Source: Anaerolineales bacterium
Lineage (GTDB): Bacteria > Chloroflexota > Anaerolineae > Anaerolineales > Villigracilaceae
Direction: 5' to 3'
Assembly: GCA_023382595.1 (NCBI GenBank)
Contig: JAHDWB010000001.1
Span: 124,001 to 188,000 of the forward strand
Length of the DNA stretch: 64,000 bases
Every line of letters begins with the position of its first letter. Positions within the stretch are counted from its first letter, which is position 1. Shown one piece after another: positions 24,865 to 34,186 of the stretch. The position numbers were made by a program, and so were the translations under genes. The notes below the pieces were generated by a model. It was given only the letters and a program-made list of their open reading frames with translations, did no database searches and had not been told where the DNA came from.

Positions 24865-27800
24865 ATGGCAAAAGACAAAGCCTATCGCGAAGCCGAAAAG
24901 AAAATCGCCGAAGCCCTGACCTCGCACGCAACGGAACTTGACCTGAACGGTATGGGTCTGACCGAATTACCGCCAGAACTTTGGAAACTCACAAATCTCA
25001 AAGTTCTAAAATTGGGTTATGAGTATTCAGGGGAAAAGAATCAACTCAAGGAAATTCCAAAAGAGATTGGACAACTCACCCAGTTGACATTCCTGGATCT
25101 CTCCAGCAACCAACTGACCTCCCTGCCAAACTGGCTTGGACAACTCACGCAGTTGACATCCCTGAATCTCTTCGACAACAAACTGACGGCACTGCCAGAC
25201 TCGCTCTCGCAACTCACGCAGTTGACATCCCTGAATCTCAACATCAATCAACTGACCACCCTGTCAGATACACTCGGACAACTCACACAGTTGACAGAAC
25301 TGAATCTCTCCAGCAACCAACTAACAACCCTGCCACCCTCGCTGGGACAACTCAAGCAGTTGACAGAACTGGATCTCTCCAACAACCAACTGACCGCCCT
25401 ACCAGATACACTGGGACAACTCACACAGTTGACATCCCTGGATTTCTCCCACAACCAACTGACTTCCCTGCCAGTTTGGTTATTACAACAATCTAAGTGG
25501 CAGTATTTGGATATTTCTGATGATGAAACATCCAGTGATGAACTATCCAGACTTTCCCGATCTTTGGATTTTTTACTCTTTGGTTCTCTTAGAATTCAGG
25601 CTTCTGGTAATAAGGTTGAATTTAAAGATATATTCTCATGGGTAATTCAACTCAAAGAATTAAAGAATCTCTATCTGTGTAATAAACAATTAACTGACCT
25701 CCCCCCTTCCCTCGCCCAACTTGAGCATTTGGAAAAACTCGACCTCGACAAAAACCCCCTCAACCCCGCCCTGCAAAGCGCATACGACCAAGGTCTGGAC
25801 GCGGTCAAGGCATATCTTCGTGCAAAAGCCGCTGGAGAGATTGTCCTTACTGAAGCAAAACTTATTCTCGTTGGCGAAGGTGAAGTTGGCAAAACCTGCC
25901 TCATGGACGCTTTACTAGACAAGGAATGGCAGGAACATCCATCCACTCATGGCATCGAAATCCAATCATTCAATGCCAATGACCCCAAAACCGGAAAAGA
26001 AATCACTCTCAACGCTTGGGACTTCGGCGGACAACGTGTCTACCGCCCCACGCATCAATTATTCTTCAGCGCCCCTGCTGTCTATCTCGTCGTCTGGAAA
26101 CCACGCGAAGGTCCCCAGCAGGGTTTCGTCAAGGAATGGATACAACTGGTCAAACGCCGTGAGCCGAGTGCCAAAATAATCGTTGTCGCCACCCACGGTG
26201 GACCGCAGCAACGCCAGCCCGACATTGACCGTCAGGAACTTTGGGATCTCTTCGGCAAAGACACTGTCATTGACTTTTTCTTTGTGGATAGTAAACCAGA
26301 CGAAAACGGAAAACGCAAAGGCATTGAAGAACTCAAAGCAGTTATCGCCCGCGTCGCCGCCGCACTGCCCGAAGTCGGTCGTTCCGTGCCCAAGAGTTTT
26401 GCCGATGTCCGCGCAGCGTTGGCGGAAAAAGGTGTGCCCTACCTGCCTCTCGATGAAGTCCTCGCCATCTGCCGCGCCCACAACATGGACGATGAGATTG
26501 CGCGTCTCTTCATTACCATCTCGCACCGTCTCGGTCACTTCACCCATTACGAAAATGACCCCGCCCTGCACAACATCGTCATTCTGCGTCCCGATTGGCT
26601 CGCCACTGCCATGAGTTACGTCCTCGACGATAAAGAAACTCGCGCCAATCAAGGTCTGGTGAAATTCTCCCGCTTGAGTCAATTGTGGAATGACCCTGCC
26701 CGCCCGGAAGACACCCGTTATCCGGAAGACCTTCACCGTATCTTTTTGCGCTTGATGGAGCGTTTCGATCTTTCCTATCGTGTGGCAGGTCTCTCCAAAG
26801 ACGAAGAAACCAATCCCATCAGCCTCATTGCCCAACTTGTACCTGACACCACTCCAGAAGCAGAAAAATACAATAATGCTTGGGGATCTGAACCTGTTCA
26901 AGGTGATATTCAACAGACACAGATATGTCGTATCGTCGATGCACAGAGTGGTCAATCTGCCAATGCCGAAGGATTGTTCTGTCAACTCATCGTCCGCTTG
27001 CATAAGTTCTCATTGGGGCGTACTCATTGGGACAACAGCGTCCACTGGCAGCGCGGTCTCCTCCTCGACGCAGATTACAACGGACGTGCTTTGTTGCGTC
27101 ATATCGGCAATGATGTGCATATCACCGTCCGCGCGCCATATCCTGAACGCTTTCTCGGCATGTTGACCGAAGAAGTGAAATATCTCGTCGAAAGTTTCTG
27201 GGAAGGTTTGCGTTGTGATGTCACTGTGCCATGCTTGACCCCCAATTCCTGTGCAGGTCTCTTTGAAGTTGAAAAACTCATCGAAAACAAAAAACGTGGA
27301 CGTCCTGAAGTACCTTGCATCATCTGCAATGAATGGCAAAACATTGACCAACTTTTGCTAAACGCTCCTGCCGCTCGCCCCGTCACTTCGGTAGAATCTC
27401 TTGCCAATCAAGCTGTACTTACCGAACTAAGCGAATTGCGTCAGGTGTTGATTAAACAAAATGATGTAGTTATGGGGCGCTTTGACACTCTTGACTCCAG
27501 TCAGAGGGAATTGCTTAGCAAAGCAGAAGCCTCATACAATAGTCTTATGCAAATCTTCACTGACGAAGCCAAAGAAGGTCCACGCTTGTTCAGTATGCGC
27601 CCGGTTGACCCAAACTGGTTGGAAAAGCCAAAACAGCTCGTCAGTCAGAAATTCCGTATCTTATTGTGGTGTGAGCACTCGCACTTACCCTTATTCATTC
27701 TTAACGAAGAAAGCGACAAGCGTGGAATCTATGAATTAGATTTGCCTTATGAATGGGTCGTAAATGCCGCTCCCTATCTCAAATTAGTTACCGCCACTTT

Positions 27801-28125
27801 GAGTTTAATTTTGCCTATAGCCGCATCTACTACAAAATTTGTAATGGATGATGAAAAGTTCAAAGCGATTGAAAAGGGGCTCGCTCTTGGAAAAGACAGT
27901 TTTGAAGCAGTTCTAAAAGGCAGCAAAAGTTTTATCGAATGGGTCGATAAAAATGAAGATCCCAATCTTTCACATGGGGCAGTGCAACGCGCTGAAGGAG
28001 CCTTATTGCGCGAACTTCACGCCTTCCTCAAAACAAAAGACCCCGGCTTCGGCGGCTTGGTTCGTGTGATGAACAAACGTCAGGAATTCCTTTGGGTCCA
28101 CGAGAAGTTCGCAAGTGAATACTAA
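24865..28125 (+). CDS. LRR-Roc-COR (ROCO) family protein
   Basis: A 1086-residue protein. Residues ~25-305 are 23-residue leucine-rich repeats of the NQLTxLPxxLGQLTQLTxLxLS type. Residues ~330-500 are a Roc GTPase: P-loop GEGEVGKT (337-344) and G3 DFGGQ (386-390). The usual G4 THxD appears as ATHGG (442-446), without the Asp. A COR region follows (VLRPDW-like ILRPDWLATAMSYVL, then FLRLMERFDLSYRV). A coiled coil near 850-910 precedes a C-terminal domain with a hydrophobic helix (LKLVTATLSLILPIAAS). ROCO proteins dimerise through COR and switch on GTP turnover; bacterial roles are mostly unknown. A weak AAAGG site precedes the ATG. No partner gene is obvious. Confidence 0.85.
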   Translation: MAKDKAYREAEKKIAEALTSHATELDLNGMGLTELPPELWKLTNLKVLKLGYEYSGEKNQLKEIPKEIGQLTQLTFLDLSSNQLTSLPNWLGQLTQLTSLNLFDNKLTALPDSLSQLTQLTSLNLNINQLTTLSDTLGQLTQLTELNLSSNQLTTLPPSLGQLKQLTELDLSNNQLTALPDTLGQLTQLTSLDFSHNQLTSLPVWLLQQSKWQYLDISDDETSSDELSRLSRSLDFLLFGSLRIQASGNKVEFKDIFSWVIQLKELKNLYLCNKQLTDLPPSLAQLEHLEKLDLDKNPLNPALQSAYDQGLDAVKAYLRAKAAGEIVLTEAKLILVGEGEVGKTCLMDALLDKEWQEHPSTHGIEIQSFNANDPKTGKEITLNAWDFGGQRVYRPTHQLFFSAPAVYLVVWKPREGPQQGFVKEWIQLVKRREPSAKIIVVATHGGPQQRQPDIDRQELWDLFGKDTVIDFFFVDSKPDENGKRKGIEELKAVIARVAAALPEVGRSVPKSFADVRAALAEKGVPYLPLDEVLAICRAHNMDDEIARLFITISHRLGHFTHYENDPALHNIVILRPDWLATAMSYVLDDKETRANQGLVKFSRLSQLWNDPARPEDTRYPEDLHRIFLRLMERFDLSYRVAGLSKDEETNPISLIAQLVPDTTPEAEKYNNAWGSEPVQGDIQQTQICRIVDAQSGQSANAEGLFCQLIVRLHKFSLGRTHWDNSVHWQRGLLLDADYNGRALLRHIGNDVHITVRAPYPERFLGMLTEEVKYLVESFWEGLRCDVTVPCLTPNSCAGLFEVEKLIENKKRGRPEVPCIICNEWQNIDQLLLNAPAARPVTSVESLANQAVLTELSELRQVLIKQNDVVMGRFDTLDSSQRELLSKAEASYNSLMQIFTDEAKEGPRLFSMRPVDPNWLEKPKQLVSQKFRILLWCEHSHLPLFILNEESDKRGIYELDLPYEWVVNAAPYLKLVTATLSLILPIAASTTKFVMDDEKFKAIEKGLALGKDSFEAVLKGSKSFIEWVDKNEDPNLSHGAVQRAEGALLRELHAFLKTKDPGFGGLVRVMNKRQEFLWVHEKFASEY

Positions 28126-28159
28126 ACCTTAGCCATCCCCAGAGACATCTTTATCATCC

Positions 28160-28792
28160 ATGACGCCCCTCCTCCGCCGCCTCATCCCCCTCACCTCCGC
28201 GCTGGGACGCAACAGCATCCCGCTCGGCGCATTCATCCTCGGCGGTGACTCGGCAGAGACCGCGCTGGTGCTCTATTTTCTCGAAACGCTCATCGCCATC
28301 CTGCTCACCGCGCTCACCATCCGCCTGCGCGCGCCCGCCGAACATTCGGGCTATCACAGCCTTGCCTCCACCCGCACCGTGACCAAAATAAACGGCAAGG
28401 TCGTTCACACCAATCACAAAGGGAACCGGCGCAGTCTGCTCGAAGGCTTTCTGCTCTTCTCGCTCGGCTTCTCCATCATACCGGGCATCATGATGGCGTT
28501 GTTCCTTTTCGGCGTCCTGCAAGCGGACATTTCCGCCCAGGTCGTTCTATACGGCATTGGGGGCATCGCCGCCTTCCAACTCCTGCACTTCGGCGTGGAC
28601 CTCTACCGCAATCCCAAACTATCGCCCGTGCAAGCCAACGCCGCACTGAATGCAGGCATGGGACGCAGCGCCGTCCTGTTCCTCTCCTGCTTTGCGGGCA
28701 TGCTGCTCGCTGCCTTCGTCACGCAGTGGTTCATCATCCCCTTCGCCGTGCTGAAAATAGTCACGGATATCGGCGGCGTGTTTCGCAGTTGA
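28160..28792 (+). CDS. DUF6498-like integral membrane protein
   Basis: A 210-residue protein with about five hydrophobic segments and a basic, soluble loop between the second and third (ASTRTVTKINGKVVHTNHKGNRR). The beginning (IPLGAFILGGDSAETALVLYFLETL) resembles the DUF6498 family of uncharacterised membrane proteins. No catalytic motif stands out. It starts 34 bases after the ROCO gene on the same strand, so cotranscription is possible, but no ribosome site is visible. Confidence 0.6.
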   Translation: MTPLLRRLIPLTSALGRNSIPLGAFILGGDSAETALVLYFLETLIAILLTALTIRLRAPAEHSGYHSLASTRTVTKINGKVVHTNHKGNRRSLLEGFLLFSLGFSIIPGIMMALFLFGVLQADISAQVVLYGIGGIAAFQLLHFGVDLYRNPKLSPVQANAALNAGMGRSAVLFLSCFAGMLLAAFVTQWFIIPFAVLKIVTDIGGVFRS

Positions 28793-28854
28793 TCCGCAGA
28801 CTGCTCAAATCTGTTCGATCTGCGTCATCTGCGGATGCCTCCTCCTAATCCTTC

Positions 28855-29178
28855 TTATCCCTCTTGGTCAGTGGATAAAAACAAATTCCTCCCCTTGAAA
28901 TAATCCGACAACGCCAGATGGAACGGACGCTTCCCCAGCCGTTCCGCCTGCTCCGCATATAACGCCCCCACCCGTCCATCCGCCATCGCGGAACGCGCGT
29001 ACGCCACTGCCAGCTTGAACCGCTGACGGTGCTCCTGCTGCGCCTCGCTCCACTTCACCCGTGACATGTCCGGCGCTTTCATCAGGTGTACCTCCCCGTT
29101 CACCCCGCGCCGAAAAGCCATCCCCCCCATCCCGCCGCGGACCTGTTCCAGTATTGGATTGAGTATCACTTTTGCCAT
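28855..29178 (-). CDS. Hypothetical 107-residue protein
   Basis: A small, basic, soluble protein. It starts MAKVILNPILEQVRGGMGGM and has a helical, positively charged middle (SEAQQEHRQRFKLAVAYARSAM) and ends in SDYFKGRNLFLSTDQEG. GGAG lies 5 bases before the ATG, supporting it as a real gene. I do not recognise a function. The upstream region has a short direct repeat of ATCCTGTATT (29224-29246). Confidence 0.6.
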   Translation of the reverse strand: MAKVILNPILEQVRGGMGGMAFRRGVNGEVHLMKAPDMSRVKWSEAQQEHRQRFKLAVAYARSAMADGRVGALYAEQAERLGKRPFHLALSDYFKGRNLFLSTDQEG

Positions 29179-29327
29179 CGTTGCTCCATGATCGTTCCAG
29201 TCGTCTTCCTAGTATCCTGCATTGATCCTGTATTCATCCTGTATTATGGCTTCGAGTATACTCCAAACTGGCTCCAATGAACCTGCGAACTTCGCCTATT
29301 TAGCCTTCAATGACCGATTGGATATGG

Positions 29328-31031
29328 CTATACGCTCCCCGCATACCCATCCGCGCGCGGATCACTGCCCCCGCACAGCACCCCCGCCTCATCCCGCAGG
29401 ATGACCTGTCCGCGCCCGAACAACGCCCGTTCGTAGCCCGACACCTCATATAAAGGATGCCCCATTCCGCGCAGGGCTGTCAGCGTTGCATCCGGCATCC
29501 CTTCTTCGACGGCGACCTTCCCGCCTGCCACGTCCACATCGATGCAGAAGCGCGGCGCATCCAGCGCGGACTGTGGATCCAGCCCCGCATCCACCAACGC
29601 CGATAGCACCTGCACATGTCCCTGCGGCTGCATGAACCCGCCCATCACCCCGTACGACGCATACAACGCTTCTTCGACTTCATGATTTGAACCGCGAAGC
29701 CCGCTAAGGTCGCCAAGATTTTCTTTATTCTTCGCGCTCTTTGCGTCCTTTGCGGTGAGTTTCGTCACCATGGCAGGGATGATGGTGTGATACGGTCGTT
29801 TGCCCGGCGCAAGGCAATTGGGATGCCCCGGGTCGAGGCTGAAGTTATGTCCGCGGTTTTGCAGTGTGAAGCCCCAGCCCTTCGGCACAATGCCCGTCCC
29901 AAAGCCCATGTAATTGCTGTTGATGAACGAGCACGCATTGCCCATCCCATCCACCACGCTCAAATACACCGTCGACGACGACACAACCGGCGCGCCGCGC
30001 TGCGGGTCGAGCGTGGCGCGTTTCAGGTCGATCAACTTGCGGCGTTCAATCGCATATTCCTTCGATAACAATTCTTTCATTGGAATGTTCGAGAACGCGG
30101 GGTCGCTCACATACCACTTCGCATCGGCGAACGCAAGCCGCATCGCTTCGATCATCAGGTGCATCTTTTCGGGCGAGAGCAGTTCCAACTCCGCCAGCTC
30201 AAAGCCTTCCAGGATGTTCAGCGCGATCAACGCCGTGATGCCCTGTCCGTTCGGCGGACATTCATACACACGCAGTCCACGATACTCAACGGACAAGGGC
30301 GTCTCCCACGTGGACACATGCGACGCCAGATCGTCAGCGGACATACACCCGCCCGCCTCTTTGATCACACCGACAATTGCTTCTGCAACCGCTCCCTGAT
30401 AAAACCCGACGGCTCCGCGCTCCGCCACAGCCCGAAACGTGCGCGCCAGACCTTTGTTGCGGAAGATTTCGCCTGCCTGCGGTGCGCGCCCGTCGATGGT
30501 CAACTCCCCGCCATTCAGCGCGGACTTCAACTGTCGTTCCGCGCCGCGCCCCCAGAAGTGAGCCGTGATCGGCGCGACGGGAAAGCCCTCGTCTGCGAGC
30601 CGGATGGCAGGTGCGAGAATGTCCGTCAGCGGGAGTGAGCCGTGCTTTGCGATCAGGTCACACCAGCCCGCACATGCTCCCGGCACCGTCACCGTATGCG
30701 GGTGGAAGGGCGGCAACGTATCAGCGGAGAGTCCCTCACGCTTTAGCCGCTCAAGCGTCAGCGCGGATGGAGCGCGCCCCGATCCGTTCAAGGCGGTGAC
30801 CTGTTTTGTCCGCGCGTCAAAATACAAGGCGAACATATCCCCGCCAATTCCAGTGGAGGTTGGTTCGGTTACGTTCAACGCAGCGGCGGCGGCGACTGCG
30901 GCATCGGCGGCATTACCGCCCTTGGAAAGGACTTCGATACCGGCGGCGGTAGCCAGCGGCTGGGACGTGGCGACAATGCCGCGGCGGCTGTACACAGGCG
31001 AACGATGGGAGGGGAAGGTGGTTGGGTTCAT
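29328..31031 (-). CDS. ggt: Gamma-glutamyltransferase
   Basis: A 567-residue protein counted from the ATG at 31031 (MNPTTFPSHR). The longer frame from 31157 translates repeat family A and should be ignored. The proenzyme cleavage region SSSTVYLSVVDGMGNACSFI has the catalytic Thr that becomes the N-terminus of the small subunit. GIGGDMFALYFD, NGSGRAPSAL and the large-subunit GNAADAAVAAAAALNVTEP are typical of the Ntn-hydrolase family. It moves or hydrolyses gamma-glutamyl groups, for example from glutathione. No signal peptide is evident, so this member is probably cytoplasmic. Confidence 0.92.
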   Translation of the reverse strand: MNPTTFPSHRSPVYSRRGIVATSQPLATAAGIEVLSKGGNAADAAVAAAAALNVTEPTSTGIGGDMFALYFDARTKQVTALNGSGRAPSALTLERLKREGLSADTLPPFHPHTVTVPGACAGWCDLIAKHGSLPLTDILAPAIRLADEGFPVAPITAHFWGRGAERQLKSALNGGELTIDGRAPQAGEIFRNKGLARTFRAVAERGAVGFYQGAVAEAIVGVIKEAGGCMSADDLASHVSTWETPLSVEYRGLRVYECPPNGQGITALIALNILEGFELAELELLSPEKMHLMIEAMRLAFADAKWYVSDPAFSNIPMKELLSKEYAIERRKLIDLKRATLDPQRGAPVVSSSTVYLSVVDGMGNACSFINSNYMGFGTGIVPKGWGFTLQNRGHNFSLDPGHPNCLAPGKRPYHTIIPAMVTKLTAKDAKSAKNKENLGDLSGLRGSNHEVEEALYASYGVMGGFMQPQGHVQVLSALVDAGLDPQSALDAPRFCIDVDVAGGKVAVEEGMPDATLTALRGMGHPLYEVSGYERALFGRGQVILRDEAGVLCGGSDPRADGYAGSV

Positions 31032-31043
31032 GGGTTTCCATAT

Positions 31044-31162
31044 CCGGTGGTTGAGCGCAAGCAGTCGAAACCACCAATAACAAGAAAATCTTTTACTTTC
31101 TGTTTGCCTACAAGTGTTGGTTTCGATACGGGCGAGAAAAACACTCGCCCTACTCAACCAAC
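31044..31162. repeat. Dispersed palindromic element, family A copy 2
   Basis: The left arm (31044-31075, CCGGTGGTTGAGCG ... GTCGAAACCACC) and right arm (31116-31162, GTTGGTTTCGATACGG ... CTACTCAACCAAC) are hairpins. The spacer CTTTTACTTTCTGTTTGCC resembles the spacers of copies 3 and 4. The element lies just upstream of the ggt start and spoils start prediction for that gene. Confidence 0.85.
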
Positions 31163-31191
31163 GAGGGATTACTCGAAGTATAATCCCCTTC

Positions 31192-31224
31192 AGGTGACAG
31201 TCATCTGCGAGATGACTGTCACCT
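31192..31224. terminator. Perfect 15-bp hairpin at the 3' end of the ICMT-like gene
   Basis: AGGTGACAGTCATCT (31192-31206) pairs perfectly with 31210-31224 around a 3-base loop. The stop codon of the minus-strand methyltransferase lies inside the right arm. The T-run is on the plus-strand side (31224-31228), so as a minus-strand terminator it lacks a U-tract. It may be a REP-like hairpin that also supplies the gene end. Confidence 0.6.
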
Positions 31225-31824
31225 TTTTAGTTTTGGAATGAAAGCAGGAACCCGCTTGCAATACTTCCGCCATTGTTCGCCAAACTCTGCAGCAAGCGCC
31301 TGCTCTTCCCGAAATGCGCGGATGGCAAGCATTGGAGCGAAGACGGCGAAGTAGACCGTTGTCCATGTGAAGTAGATCAACAACGCGCCCCATGCAGCGA
31401 GGGTGAGACCGACATACATGGGGTGACGGACGATGGCGTAGGGACCTGTCGTCACCAGTTGATGGCCTGCGAACAGTTGCGCGCCCAACACAGTGGAGAC
31501 GAAGTAATATTTTCCAAGCGTCAGCCGCGCCAAAAGCAGGAATGCCATGCCGGGGAAATACAGGAGTGAGCCGAGGGTCAACATCCACACGCGGGCTTGC
31601 GGAGACATATTCCAGGGGATACGAATCCAGCCGATGTAACTTAATCCGAAGAAAAAAGCAGATACAAGAAAGTAGAACAACGCTGAACGCAGAAAGCGAT
31701 CCGCGCCGCTTGTGACGCGCCCTGCTTTCTGTTGAGTCCCGCGCCAGATGCCGTAAAACAAAACGACAAGCGCTGAGAAGGCAGTCAGCCCGCCCAGCCA
31801 ACGGATGATGGTTTCAAAGTTCAT
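31219..31824 (-). CDS. ICMT-like integral membrane methyltransferase
   Basis: A 201-residue protein from the ATG at 31824; an ATG at 31893 would add a 23-residue leader and neither has a strong ribosome site. About five membrane helices. The C-terminal signature is GPYAIVRHPMYVGLTL followed by REEQALAAEFGEQWRKYCKRVPAFIP, as in isoprenylcysteine carboxyl methyltransferase and related SAM-dependent membrane enzymes. The acceptor is unknown. It is a paralogue in fold, though not closely similar, of the protein at 1122-1721. Divergent to the GMC oxidoreductase gene. Confidence 0.75.
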   Translation of the reverse strand: MNFETIIRWLGGLTAFSALVVLFYGIWRGTQQKAGRVTSGADRFLRSALFYFLVSAFFFGLSYIGWIRIPWNMSPQARVWMLTLGSLLYFPGMAFLLLARLTLGKYYFVSTVLGAQLFAGHQLVTTGPYAIVRHPMYVGLTLAAWGALLIYFTWTTVYFAVFAPMLAIRAFREEQALAAEFGEQWRKYCKRVPAFIPKLKR

Positions 31825-31917
31825 GAGAAAAGTTCCCTTCATTTCCATCATATTCCACATAAAAACTAAATCAAGAGGCAATGCTATAATCATGCCAACT
31901 CAACGTGGAGGGCACGG

Positions 31918-33546
31918 ATGACGCAGGTCTTTGATTACGTGATCATTGGTTCGGGGTTTGGGGGCAGTGTTTCGGCAATGCGTTTGGCAGAGAAGGGCTA
32001 CTCGGTACTCGTTCTCGAAAAAGGCAAACGCTTCAACGACAACGACTTCGCCACATCCAACTGGCAGTATTGGAAGTATCTCTGGATGCCTGCGTTGCGC
32101 GCGCACGGCATCATGCAGATCAGCATTCTCAAAGGCGTGATGGTCCTGCACGGCGCGGGCGTCGGCGGCGGCAGTCTCGGCTATGCCAACGTGCTCGAAG
32201 TCCCCAGCGACGAAACCTTCGCCACCCCCGCCTGGAACTCGCCCCTGCCCTGGGGTCAACTGCTCAAGCCGCACTACGAAACTGCCAAGCGGATGCTCGG
32301 CGTCGCCCGCAACCCCAAACTCTGGAAGGCAGACCTGCTGCTCAAAGAAATGGCTGACGAACGCGGCATGGGGCACACCTTCCGCGCGACGGATGTCGGC
32401 TCATTCTTCGGGGAGGCTGGTGTGATCGTCCCCGATCCGTACTTTGGCGGAGAGGGTCCCGCACGGGCGGGCTGTCAGCACTGCGGCGGCTGCATGGTGG
32501 GATGCCGGCACAATGCGAAGAACACCCTGCCGAAGAATTATCTGTATTTTGCTGAAAAGAACGGGGCGAAGGTTGTTTCTGAGGTTGAAGTTACTGGCGT
32601 AAAACCGTTGACAGTGGACGGTGGACAGTTGACCGCCAACCACCAACCATCAACTGCCAACTACGAAATCACCTACCGCAACTCCACCACTCTCTTCAAG
32701 CGCACGCAAACCGTCCATGCAAGGAACGTCATCTTCTCGGCGGGCGTGATGGGCACGATGAAACTGCTGCTGAATTTACGCGACGTGAAGCAGTCCCTGC
32801 CGAAACTGTCCGCGAAACTGGGCACGATGGTCAGGACCAACTCCGAAGGTCTGCTCGGAAGCGTGGCGCGTACATCCGATGTCAATTATTCGGAGGGCGT
32901 CGCGATCTCCTCTATCTACAATCACGATGAAATGACGCGCATCGAACCCGTGCGCTACCCTGACGGTTCGTCGTTGATGCGCTTCCTCGCCGCGCCGCTG
33001 ATCGACAAGCACTTCAGCGTTCCGCGCCGCCTGCTCAACTTTCTGGGTTGGGCGCTCACCCATCCCGTTGACTTTGCCAAGGCGCTCATCCTGCCGGGCT
33101 GGGCGCATAATGTGACCATCCTGCTGGTGATGCAGCACGCCGATAACCGCATGCGATTCAAGATCGGGCGCAGTGTGTTCACGCTCTTCCGCACGGGCAT
33201 GGTGGCGGAGGAAGAACCCGGCTACACCATCAACGCGCAGGTGGAAGGCTCGCATGAGATCACGCGCGAGTTTGCCAGGCGCACGAATGGGATCGCGCTC
33301 GGCTCGCTCGGGGAGAACCTGCTCAACCTGCCGACCACCGCCCATATTCTCGGCGGCGCGCCGATCGGGAAGGATGCCGACGAAGGCGTGATCGATGAGA
33401 ATTTCGCCGTGCATAACTATGAAGGGATGTACATCATCGACGGCTCGGTCATGCCTGCCAACCCGGGCGTCAACCCGTCGTTGACGATCACGGCGCTGGC
33501 GGAATACGCCATGAGCAGAGTGCCGAATAAAAAAGTCCCGCGCTGA
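31918..33546 (+). CDS. GMC-family oxidoreductase (cholesterol-oxidase-like)
   Basis: A 542-residue FAD enzyme. The N-terminal IIGSGFGGSVSAMRLAEKG is the FAD loop. HGAGVGGGSLGYANVL and the C-terminal VDGSVMPANPGVNPSLTITALAE (reading IIDGSVMPANPG) are the GMC signatures of the cholesterol/choline-oxidase branch. A Cys-rich stretch CQHCGGCMVGC in the middle is typical of this subgroup. GGAGG precedes the ATG and TATAAT lies at 31885-31890. Residues ~225-245 are encoded by a simple-repeat-like insert (see findings). The stop codon sits in the loop of a bidirectional terminator. The substrate is unknown, possibly a sterol or other hydrophobic alcohol. Confidence 0.85.
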   Translation: MTQVFDYVIIGSGFGGSVSAMRLAEKGYSVLVLEKGKRFNDNDFATSNWQYWKYLWMPALRAHGIMQISILKGVMVLHGAGVGGGSLGYANVLEVPSDETFATPAWNSPLPWGQLLKPHYETAKRMLGVARNPKLWKADLLLKEMADERGMGHTFRATDVGSFFGEAGVIVPDPYFGGEGPARAGCQHCGGCMVGCRHNAKNTLPKNYLYFAEKNGAKVVSEVEVTGVKPLTVDGGQLTANHQPSTANYEITYRNSTTLFKRTQTVHARNVIFSAGVMGTMKLLLNLRDVKQSLPKLSAKLGTMVRTNSEGLLGSVARTSDVNYSEGVAISSIYNHDEMTRIEPVRYPDGSSLMRFLAAPLIDKHFSVPRRLLNFLGWALTHPVDFAKALILPGWAHNVTILLVMQHADNRMRFKIGRSVFTLFRTGMVAEEEPGYTINAQVEGSHEITREFARRTNGIALGSLGENLLNLPTTAHILGGAPIGKDADEGVIDENFAVHNYEGMYIIDGSVMPANPGVNPSLTITALAEYAMSRVPNKKVPR

Positions 33547-33559
33547 TGCGGGACTTTTT
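33530..33559. terminator. Bidirectional rho-independent terminator
   Basis: A perfect 12-bp stem (33530-33541 with 33548-33559) has a 6-base loop holding the GMC stop codon. It is T-rich in both directions and serves the convergent GMC and SH3-domain genes. Confidence 0.9.
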
Positions 33560-34186
33560 CTACTCCACCGGTTCCATAAAGTAGTTGGGGAAATTCAACG
33601 GCGCTTCCGCCGACCAGCCCTCGCGCCCGTCCGCCATGCGGAGGTTCCACCACAGGTACGCCCTGGGCGGGTTTCCGCCCTGCATTGTGCACATGGGTCC
33701 ATCGATCACTTCCATTTGTGTGCCGGGGCGGTTCGTGGTCTGGATCGTCCTTCCAATTCCCGGCGCGGCGCGGAAGTTCAGCCAGTCCAGCACGCGGACG
33801 GTCATGCCGACTTGAATGCGCGTCGGGTTGGAGGGACATTCGTTCGGGTCGGAGACAGGCTGCGGGTCGGCAGGAGGCGTTTCCGCCGCGGCTGTTTCGG
33901 TCGGCGCTGTTTCAGCGACGGGCGTCTCGGTCACCGGCGGCTGTGCGGGCGCGGTCTCTGTTTGCGCCGGTTCGGGCGTCGCAGTGGATGCAGGCGCTGG
34001 AATTGTCGCGGTCGGTACGATAACGTCCGCAACTGCCGCTTGTGTGACGCTCATGGACAGCGCTTCAAAACGCTTGTCACGTTCGCGCAAGAGCAGAACG
34101 ATCAAGAGCACCGTCAGGAGGATGGCAACGACCAGTTTGAACAGGTCGTAACCCGGAGCGTAACGCGTCCGCAGCGGCTCTTTCAT
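33560..34186 (-). CDS. Membrane-anchored SH3-like domain protein
   Basis: A 208-residue protein. A single membrane helix (LVVAILLTVLLIVLLL, about residues 17-33) follows a short cytosolic start. Residues ~50-115 are a Pro/Thr/Ala/Glu-rich disordered linker. The C-terminal ~85 residues (TRIQVGMTVRVLDWLNFRAAPG ... GPMCTMQGGNPPRAYLWWNLRM) form a bacterial SH3 domain with the LNFRAAPG motif. Such proteins usually bind cell-wall peptides. Its start overlaps the stop of the helix-hairpin-helix gene by four bases, so the two are coupled. Confidence 0.8.
   Translation of the reverse strand: MKEPLRTRYAPGYDLFKLVVAILLTVLLIVLLLRERDKRFEALSMSVTQAAVADVIVPTATIPAPASTATPEPAQTETAPAQPPVTETPVAETAPTETAAAETPPADPQPVSDPNECPSNPTRIQVGMTVRVLDWLNFRAAPGIGRTIQTTNRPGTQMEVIDGPMCTMQGGNPPRAYLWWNLRMADGREGWSAEAPLNFPNYFMEPVE

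Noticed and set aside
25050-25490. 69-base tandem DNA repeat as a separate repeat element
   Set aside because: It is the coding repeat of the leucine-rich repeats in the ROCO protein.
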